From the NCBI GenBank assembly GCA_009785045.1, contig WQXC01000060.1, positions 1 to 10,256 of the forward strand: a DNA stretch of 10,256 nucleotides. The letters are read 5' to 3'. Position numbers and translations under genes: made by a program. Below the pieces are notes generated by a model, which searched no databases, was not told the origin of the DNA, and was given only the letters and a program-made list of their open reading frames with translations. The stretch comes from Treponema sp. GTDB lineage: Bacteria; Spirochaetota; Spirochaetia; Treponematales; Breznakiellaceae. This document shows, piece by piece, positions 5,021 to 10,256 of this stretch (position 1 is the stretch's first letter; the number at the start of each line of letters is the position of its first letter).

Positions 5021-8000
5021 AATGATGATTCCTCCGTTTTAATTTTTGCACGGCCTTCGCCTGCTGCGATCTGGTCGCGTTTTTCCTGCGCTTTGGCTGC
5101 GCGTTTGTCTGAGTTCTTGTTAATAATAGCATACATTACAGGCATCAGGAATAATGTCATCAATGTGCCAAAGGAAAGCCCGCCAAGAACAGTTTTGCCG
5201 ATTGGCGCAACCATTTCTGTTCCTTCGCCGGGGAAGAATGCCATTGGTAAAAGTCCAAGGACAGTTGTAACTGTTGTCATTAAAATCGGACGCAGTCTGC
5301 TTCGGGCAGCTTCTACAATTGCATCGTTTAACGCATATCCGCGTTTGCGAAGAAGGTTTGTGTAATCTACAAGGATAATGCCGTTATTTGTAATTATTCC
5401 GATTAATACCAGAAGACCAACAGCAGTAAGAACGTTAAAGATTGTATTTGTTATCAGGTAAATTAACACAATACCGATTAGCGATAGTGGTATTGTAAAG
5501 ATTATTATAAACGGAGACCTGAACGATTCAAAGAGACTTGCCATAATTCCGAATACCAGGAAGATTGCAACTACACAAATTAATATAAATCTTCCCATCA
5601 TCTTTACCATTTCTGCATTTGCTCCGCCGTATTCAATGATAACATCATCTTCTAAAGGAATTTCTGACCTTATAAGATTTTCTACCATATCCTGCAGATG
5701 GTTTGTCCGTACACCGGGTCTTGCCCTTGCAGTAACATGGATTACACGGCTTTGATTTTCGCGGTTGATGGTAAGCGGTCCTGTGCCTTCCTGATAATGA
5801 ACAAAGCTGGATAACGGAACTCTTCCGGACATTTGGCTGTTAATAAAAATATTGTCAAGCGCAGGCAGAGTGTTACGGTCTGCTTCTGCCAGAATCAATA
5901 CAACGTCGTAATCCTTGCCGCCCGATTTGTATCTGGTTGCGGTTACACCGTCTACAGCAGCTTTAATTTCATTGCCTACTGTAAATGTATTAAGACCCAA
6001 TGCGTACATTTTTTCGCGATCAAGTATTATTTCGTACTGGGGAAGTCCGTCCTTTAAATCTACCTGAGGTTCAATTATATATTCGGAAAGCTTTTCTTTG
6101 AGCAGTTCGGCAATTCGCTCTCCCATAGCTTTTCCTTTAACAAGATTGTCTGTTCGCAGAATAATATCCACATTGCTGCCGCCCATCATGCCCATTCCCA
6201 TGCCGCCGCCGAACGAGAAAATTACTCCAGGAAACTGATTAAGGTATGGCTCCAGAATATCTTTTATTTCATTGGCGCTTTCTATTCTTTTTGAATATTC
6301 AGGAAGGCTGATTCTGAGCGAGCCTGAATTACTGGTGCTTGCGCCAAGGCTCATTAACCCTCCGCCGCCGGCGCGTAAAACAATCCTTTCGTAACCTTTA
6401 ATTTCGCGTTCAACAATTAATTGCATCTGTTTTAAAACAGCTTCGGTTTCCTGCAGCGAAGTACCCATAGGAAGCGTCGCGGTTATGTTTACATTGTCGC
6501 TTTCCTGCTGAGGCATAAACTCCCAGCCAATTACCGGGATTAAAATAATACTGACAACAAGCAGCGCAAGCATTGCAAGAACAACAATTAACTTTTTCCT
6601 AAGAATCTTTTTTACAGCGTTTTTATATTTTGTATCCAGCCAGATAAAGAACTGCTCGAATTTTGCATCAATTGCAGCAAGTTTTCCCTTTAACGGCAAT
6701 TGCTTTCGTGTAACAATTGGAAGATAATGGCTGCAAAGCACCGGAACCAGGAAAATCGCAGTAAATAATGAAATCCCAAGAGAAATAACAACTGTAAAGG
6801 CAAGCCCGGAGAATAATTCGCCGGCCATTTCCAGAAGACCCTGGAACATAATCATTGGAGCAAAAACACAAATGGTTGTAAGTGTGGAGGCAGTAATGGC
6901 GACAATCATTTCCGAAGTGCCAAGTATAGATGCGGTTTTTAATTTAGCGCCTTTTTCCCGGTATTGGTAAATGTTTTCCAGAATAACAATAGAGTTATCT
7001 ATTAACATACCTATTCCAAGCACAAGACCTGCCATAGTCATCAAGTTTAATGTTAGCCCTGCAAAATACATAAACATCATTGTAATAATTACAGACACAG
7101 GAATACTAATGCCTATAATTAATGTAGGTTTTAAAGAACGCAGGAATAAAAAGAGCGTAAAAATAGCAAGGAAAGCGCCCATGAATGCTGTTGATGTAAC
7201 CTGGTTAAGAGAGTTTTCTACAATGTCTGTACTGTTAAAAAGTTCTGTTATTTTAATGTCAGACGGTAATTCTCTGGACATTCTGTCGATTCTTGCCCGC
7301 AAGTCTTTTGCTGTTTGCACAGAGTTTTTTCCGCTCTGTTTTTGCACCGACATTGTAATAGCAGCTTGTCCGTTAACAAAAACTACGCTGGTTTCATCTT
7401 TATAACCTTCGTAAACATCGGCAAGGTCGCGAAGATAAATCTGCCTTGGCATTTGAACCTGACCGCCGACAAAACCTCCGCCTCTGTAACTTACAACGGT
7501 ATTTCTTATTTCTTCAAGTGATGTGTATTCGCCCATTGTTGTAAGAATATAGGACATGCCGCCTTCGGTTATTGTTCCCGCTGCTGTCTGCATATTCTGT
7601 ACCATAAGCATCTGCTGTATCTGTGTCATTGTAAGGCCGTATGCTTCAAGGCGGCTTTGCGGAATTTCTACGCGGATTATTTTTTCTCTTCCCCCGTTAA
7701 CATCTGCGGTAGAAATGCCAGGCGTTTGTTCAATTCTGGGGACGATAGTATCTTCTGCTATTTCACGCAGTTCTTCTGATGTGCGCCTGTCCGATGTAAC
7801 CATCAAAGTCATAATCGGAATCATTGAAGGGTCTGCCTTAAAAATAATCGGCGACTGAACGCCGCTTGGCAGATAGTTTCTGATCCTATCAAGATAATCG
7901 CGTATGGAGTTTGATGCCTCGGATATATCTGTCCCGTAGCCGAACTCCATGATAATTAAGCTTAACCCCTTGCTGGACATAGACGTGACATTTTCCAGCC

Positions 8001-8226
8001 CCGAGACACTGGACAGGGTAGCCTCCAAAAGCCGCGTAACAGAACGTTCTACTTCTTCAGGACCGGCTCCTGTATACGAAGTAAAAACCGCCAAAATGGG
8101 AAAATTAATTTCCGGATAAAGATCGACAGGCAGGTTTATCATTGCGAATAAACCCAATCCAATAAGGAGAGCAAAAATTATAAATATTGTAGTTGGCCGT
8201 GATACGACCGTTTTTACCATGCTCAT
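5017..8226 (-). CDS. RND-family inner-membrane efflux pump (HAE1/AcrB-like, BesB-like)
   Basis: 1069 residues, full length for the AcrB family. It would capture substrates in the periplasm or outer leaflet and drive them through the adaptor and TolC-type channel, using the ion gradient. The usual duplicated layout is visible: TM1 (about 12-31), first porter region (about 40-330), six TM segments (about 340-560, including GMLIDNSIVILENIY at 407-421), second porter region (about 565-870), then TM8-12 (about 878-1035) and a charged 35-residue tail. NLPVDLYPEINFP (31-43) and RPILMTTVTTVLGLLPMAF (979-997) are family hallmarks. Of the AcrB proton-relay residues Asp407/Asp408/Lys940, the first Asp is kept (D410), the second is Asn411, and the Lys position reads TNNG (N947). 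Substrate cannot be told. A Gly/Met-rich stretch lies at 673-683. The start ATG overlaps the adaptor stop as ATGA (8223-8226), with AAGGG seven bases upstream; Met3 is a possible alternative. Confidence 0.96.
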   Translation of the reverse strand: MSMVKTVVSRPTTIFIIFALLIGLGLFAMINLPVDLYPEINFPILAVFTSYTGAGPEEVERSVTRLLEATLSSVSGLENVTSMSSKGLSLIIMEFGYGTDISEASNSIRDYLDRIRNYLPSGVQSPIIFKADPSMIPIMTLMVTSDRRTSEELREIAEDTIVPRIEQTPGISTADVNGGREKIIRVEIPQSRLEAYGLTMTQIQQMLMVQNMQTAAGTITEGGMSYILTTMGEYTSLEEIRNTVVSYRGGGFVGGQVQMPRQIYLRDLADVYEGYKDETSVVFVNGQAAITMSVQKQSGKNSVQTAKDLRARIDRMSRELPSDIKITELFNSTDIVENSLNQVTSTAFMGAFLAIFTLFLFLRSLKPTLIIGISIPVSVIITMMFMYFAGLTLNLMTMAGLVLGIGMLIDNSIVILENIYQYREKGAKLKTASILGTSEMIVAITASTLTTICVFAPMIMFQGLLEMAGELFSGLAFTVVISLGISLFTAIFLVPVLCSHYLPIVTRKQLPLKGKLAAIDAKFEQFFIWLDTKYKNAVKKILRKKLIVVLAMLALLVVSIILIPVIGWEFMPQQESDNVNITATLPMGTSLQETEAVLKQMQLIVEREIKGYERIVLRAGGGGLMSLGASTSNSGSLRISLPEYSKRIESANEIKDILEPYLNQFPGVIFSFGGGMGMGMMGGSNVDIILRTDNLVKGKAMGERIAELLKEKLSEYIIEPQVDLKDGLPQYEIILDREKMYALGLNTFTVGNEIKAAVDGVTATRYKSGGKDYDVVLILAEADRNTLPALDNIFINSQMSGRVPLSSFVHYQEGTGPLTINRENQSRVIHVTARARPGVRTNHLQDMVENLIRSEIPLEDDVIIEYGGANAEMVKMMGRFILICVVAIFLVFGIMASLFESFRSPFIIIFTIPLSLIGIVLIYLITNTIFNVLTAVGLLVLIGIITNNGIILVDYTNLLRKRGYALNDAIVEAARSRLRPILMTTVTTVLGLLPMAFFPGEGTEMVAPIGKTVLGGLSFGTLMTLFLMPVMYAIINKNSDKRAAKAQEKRDQIAAGEGRAKIKTEESSL
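5031..5035 (-). promoter_or_regulatory. Ribosome binding site of the PG0541-type gene
   Basis: GGAGG on the minus strand lies ten bases before the ATG at 5020, inside the last codons of the RND gene. It supports this start in addition to the ATGA coupling. Confidence 0.65.
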
Positions 8227-9188
8227 GGCGTTTCCCTTAACGGCGTTACACGGTCAATAATATTAACTCTGGAGCCGTCATCCAGCAATGTTTGTCCTCT
8301 TACGACAACTTCTTCATTCGGTTCCAGCCCGCCGGTAATTTCTATTACTCCGTCAATCAGGATGCCGGGTGTAACAATTCGTTTTACTACGATATTAATT
8401 TCCGGGTCTTCTTCGTCTTGTCCGATAACATAAACATACTGTTCTCCGAATCTGTTAATTACCGCAGATGCCGGAATTTTTACGATATTATTTTTACGTT
8501 CTGTGATAACGCGCACCTTTGCAAACATGCCGGACTTTAATTTAGAGCCGGAATCATTTACATTAACGCGCACTTCCATGGTTCTGGAAGCAAGATCAAC
8601 TGTCGGGGAAACTTCGCTAACGCTGCCGTGAAAAACTTCGCCCGGCCATGCGTCCAGCGTAATTTCGCACGGAAGATTCATTGCCATTCTGGAAATAAAT
8701 CTTTCCGCTACATTCAGCCGTATTTCAAGACCGCCGCCGCCTGCAATGCGGACAAGCGGGACAGCCTGCGTAACCGTCATTCCAATTTGCGCCGGAATCA
8801 TAATAATTGTTCCGCTTATTGGAGCAGTTGCAATGCTGTGCCGGAAAGTCATGCCGGGACGGGATGGATCAACAGAAGCTATTCTGTCGCCTTTTTCGAC
8901 CCTGCTGCCGACAGAAACAAAAATCTCTGTAACTCTGCCTATCGCTTCCGAATATACGTCTACCGTTGAACCGGCAAAAATATCGCCGGATAATGTGATA
9001 TAATCCTGAATTTGCCCCTGAGTTGCCAGAATAGTATTAACTGCGAACACAGGTACAGTGGCTGTAGCTGCATCGGATTTGCCGCCCCGTCCGCATCCGG
9101 ATAAAATAAGCGTAATCAGCAAAATAAAAAGAACATAATAAATTATTTTTTGTGTTCTTTGTTCCTTTGTGCCTTTGTGTAAGATCAT
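8223..9188 (-). CDS. RND efflux periplasmic adaptor lipoprotein without alpha-hairpin (BesA-like)
   Basis: 321 residues. A lipoprotein signal ends in LSGC (29-32), so Cys32 is probably lipidated and the protein anchored in the periplasm. Domains: N-terminal strands of the membrane-proximal region (about 44-70); first half-lipoyl motif (76-107, EAIGRVTEIFVSVGSRVEKG); second half (118-150, APISGTIIMIPAQIGMTV); beta-barrel (about 153-230, including SRTMEVRV and GMFAKVRV); membrane-proximal domain (about 235-315). The two lipoyl halves are joined by only about ten residues, where most adaptors carry a long coiled-coil hairpin that reaches TolC. The Borrelia adaptor BesA, of similar size, is known to lack this hairpin, and the gene order here matches besC-besA-besB. 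The start ATG forms TAATG with the TolC-type stop and has AGGAG six bases upstream, so this start is well supported; it makes the first residues (LHKGTKEQRTQK) come from a repeat-like sequence. No other ATG/GTG precedes the hydrophobic core. Confidence 0.93.
   Translation of the reverse strand: MILHKGTKEQRTQKIIYYVLFILLITLILSGCGRGGKSDAATATVPVFAVNTILATQGQIQDYITLSGDIFAGSTVDVYSEAIGRVTEIFVSVGSRVEKGDRIASVDPSRPGMTFRHSIATAPISGTIIMIPAQIGMTVTQAVPLVRIAGGGGLEIRLNVAERFISRMAMNLPCEITLDAWPGEVFHGSVSEVSPTVDLASRTMEVRVNVNDSGSKLKSGMFAKVRVITERKNNIVKIPASAVINRFGEQYVYVIGQDEEDPEINIVVKRIVTPGILIDGVIEITGGLEPNEEVVVRGQTLLDDGSRVNIIDRVTPLRETP
8234..8238 (-). promoter_or_regulatory. Ribosome binding site of the RND pump gene
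   Basis: AAGGG on the minus strand lies seven bases before the ATG at 8226, within the last codons of the adaptor gene. It favours this start over the ATG two codons further in (Met3). Confidence 0.55.
9146..9180. repeat. CACAAAGG-type low-complexity repeat covering the adaptor N-terminal codons
   Basis: On the minus strand this reads as degenerate 7-8 base units: CACAAAGG, CACAAAGG, AACAAAG, AACACAAAA. Sequence of this type (TTTGTGCCTTTGTG on the other strand, coding HKGTK or TKxQRHKG peptides) recurs, from my memory, as dispersed repeats in many unrelated bacterial genomes. Here it starts three codons inside the adaptor gene and ends at the signal-peptide hydrophobic core. Other copies would lie outside the window. 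Confidence 0.55.
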
Positions 9189-10256
9189 TATCTGCTCCTT
9201 TTTGAAAGCGTGCCAAAAGGAACGCCAATTGAATATTCAAGATCGATTAAACCATTAAGGTAATTAAATTGCTGTTCGAGTAATTGGACTCTTGCCTGCC
9301 GCAGGGATTGCTCTGCATTTTGAACCTGGAAATAATCCTGTAAGCCAGCTCTGTATGCTTCTTCTGTAAGGCGGTATGACTGCTCAGCAAGGCTTACCGT
9401 TTGCGCCTGCGCCTGCGCATTGGTGCGCGTTCTTTCCAGCGACAACACAGTATTGTAAATTTCTATTTCTGTTCCGTTTATCATCTGCGCAAGACCGATA
9501 GTCGCTGCTGTAATCTGGTCTTCAAGATTTTTTATCCCCTGAAAATCCATACTAAACGGAATTAAACTGTGCAGGCGCAGCGACATAGTGATTGAAAATG
9601 CGCCGGATTTTCTCCAGTCCTTGCTGTCTTCAAACCATGGATCCTTCCATGGATCTTTCATAAACGCCGATGCGCTGTTCCAGCCCAAAGATAAAACAGG
9701 AGTAAGCGCGTATATTTGCGCTTTGCGCGCGCTTTCCATCATTAGTATTGTATGCCTTAATTCCTGAATATCCGGTTTGCCTTTTGCAGCCTGCGAAATC
9801 ATTTCTGCAACATCAAGCGGGATAAAATCCGCATTTTCTGTTATGGGAATAAGTTCAAATTGAGTATTGTAATCAAGACCAAGGAACATTGCAAACTGCG
9901 CCATTAAAAGTTTTTGGGTGTTTTCTAACTGTTCAATATGCGGACGCATGTTTTCCCTTGCTACGCGCGCCTGCAGCAGAACCAGTTCCGGTGCAAGACC
10001 TGCGTCATAATTTGCTTGTGCCATTTGCACCTGACGGTTAACGTTTTCAAAACTGCCGCGAAGGAGTGTTAGATTTTCCTGCACAAGAAGAATGTTATGA
10101 TACGCTTTTCGCACATCGCGCTCAAGCTGCGCCTTTGCTCTTTCGTAGCTTAAAAGTCCGCCTTCGTAGTCAATGCGCAGGCGCCTCATGTTTTCGAACA
10201 TTGCAGCGCTTAAGTTAAGCGAAGCCTGAACACTGCCAGCTACGCGCCATTGAGGA
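9188..10256 (-). CDS. TolC-family outer-membrane efflux protein (BesC-like), 5' end outside window
   Basis: About 355 residues are visible; the frame stays open past the Met at 10201 to the window edge, with QWRVAGSVQASLNLSAAM before it, so the Met is internal and the signal peptide is missing. TolC proteins form trimeric outer-membrane barrels with long periplasmic helical tunnels. Two helical OEP repeats are visible: a first hairpin with YDAGLAPELVLLQARV, and a second ending in YRAGLQDYFQVQNAEQSL followed by a long amphipathic helix to LEYSIGVPFG, the usual C-terminal signature. Between them, LSLGWNSASAF and SGAFSITMSLRL look like barrel strands, separated by an aromatic, acidic loop KDPWKDPWFEDSKDW. 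The stop overlaps the adaptor start by one base (TAATG). First visible gene of the operon; its promoter is outside the window. Confidence 0.93.
   Translation of the reverse strand, partial: PQWRVAGSVQASLNLSAAMFENMRRLRIDYEGGLLSYERAKAQLERDVRKAYHNILLVQENLTLLRGSFENVNRQVQMAQANYDAGLAPELVLLQARVARENMRPHIEQLENTQKLLMAQFAMFLGLDYNTQFELIPITENADFIPLDVAEMISQAAKGKPDIQELRHTILMMESARKAQIYALTPVLSLGWNSASAFMKDPWKDPWFEDSKDWRKSGAFSITMSLRLHSLIPFSMDFQGIKNLEDQITAATIGLAQMINGTEIEIYNTVLSLERTRTNAQAQAQTVSLAEQSYRLTEEAYRAGLQDYFQVQNAEQSLRQARVQLLEQQFNYLNGLIDLEYSIGVPFGTLSKRSR
9195..9199 (-). promoter_or_regulatory. Ribosome binding site that fixes the adaptor start
   Basis: AGGAG on the minus strand, within AAAAAGGAGC, lies six bases before the ATG at 9188 and inside the final codons of the TolC-family gene. 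It is near-consensus and shows that the repeat-encoded N-terminus is really translated. Confidence 0.8.
9635..9658. repeat. 12-bp tandem duplication in the TolC-family gene
   Basis: CCATGGATCCTT (9635-9646) is followed directly by CCATGGATCTTT (9647-9658), 11 of 12 bases identical, encoding KDPW twice on the minus strand. It lies between predicted beta-barrel strands, probably in a surface loop, and looks like a recent in-frame slippage or duplication. Confidence 0.7.

Noticed and set aside
6178..6210. Met-rich stretch as proof of a CusA-type copper/silver pump
   Set aside because: The overall sequence fits the drug-efflux HAE1 group, and Gly/Met-rich loops at this place can be simple linkers; no metal-resistance genes are nearby.
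6971..7405. 144-codon open frame on the plus strand antisense to the RND pump
   Set aside because: Its Ile/Val-rich translation is what the complement of membrane-helix codons gives; no independent gene signal.
9037..9240. 67-codon minus-strand frame across the TolC-adaptor junction, containing QRHKGTKNTK
   Set aside because: The peptide is the repeat sequence read in another frame. The AGGAG site, lipobox and domain matches all support the adaptor frame.
10199..10201. ATG as the start of the TolC-family gene
   Set aside because: The frame continues upstream to the window edge with plausible family sequence, and a start here would leave no signal peptide for an outer-membrane protein.
1..10256. 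Mobile element, phage, CRISPR or defence island
   Set aside because: No transposase, integrase, terminal repeats, spaced repeats or defence domains were seen; gene order and content are core-type.

Overview
The window reads as chromosomal core-type sequence from a spirochaete, most likely a Treponema relative. This is inferred from gene content, not from an rRNA or marker gene. The clues are a cyclophilin-FKBP double prolyl isomerase, a PilZ protein with a degenerate receiver-like N-terminus, and a TolC / lipoprotein adaptor / RND pump in the gene order of the Borrelia BesCAB pump with a hairpin-less adaptor. GC content is moderate by eye. Coding density is close to complete: the only intergenic gap of more than a few bases is 54 bp (2880-2933). 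No RNA gene, insertion sequence, CRISPR array, integrase or origin was seen.

Left half, plus strand (1-4758): the C-terminal ~192 residues of a bacterial alpha-2-macroglobulin-like protein, then penicillin-binding protein 1C (overlapping the A2M stop codon, TTG start), then an exported cyclophilin-FKBP fusion with its own strong promoter, then a PilZ protein one base downstream. A2M plus PBP1C is a widespread bacterial pairing thought to join protease trapping with cell-wall repair. The isomerase gene has an extended -10 promoter placed so that the predicted transcript begins at its ATG, so it may be leaderless.

Right half, minus strand (10256-4751): a tightly coupled efflux operon read right to left. 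It runs outer-membrane TolC-family protein (its N-terminus lies beyond the window), lipoprotein adaptor, 1069-residue inner-membrane RND pump, and an 89-residue protein of the PG0541 transporter-associated type. Each junction is a TAATG or ATGA overlap. The adaptor, pump and outer-membrane channel would form a tripartite exporter; the small soluble protein is an unexplained fourth member.

The two blocks converge and their coding ends overlap by 8 bp at 4751-4758. A hairpin flanked by T-runs on both strands lies just inside the small gene and probably terminates transcription from both sides.

I found no convincing wholly new system. The best second looks are the hairpin-less adaptor whose N-terminus is encoded by a repeat-like sequence, the small fourth pump-operon protein, the leaderless-looking dual isomerase, and the shared terminator inside a coding end.
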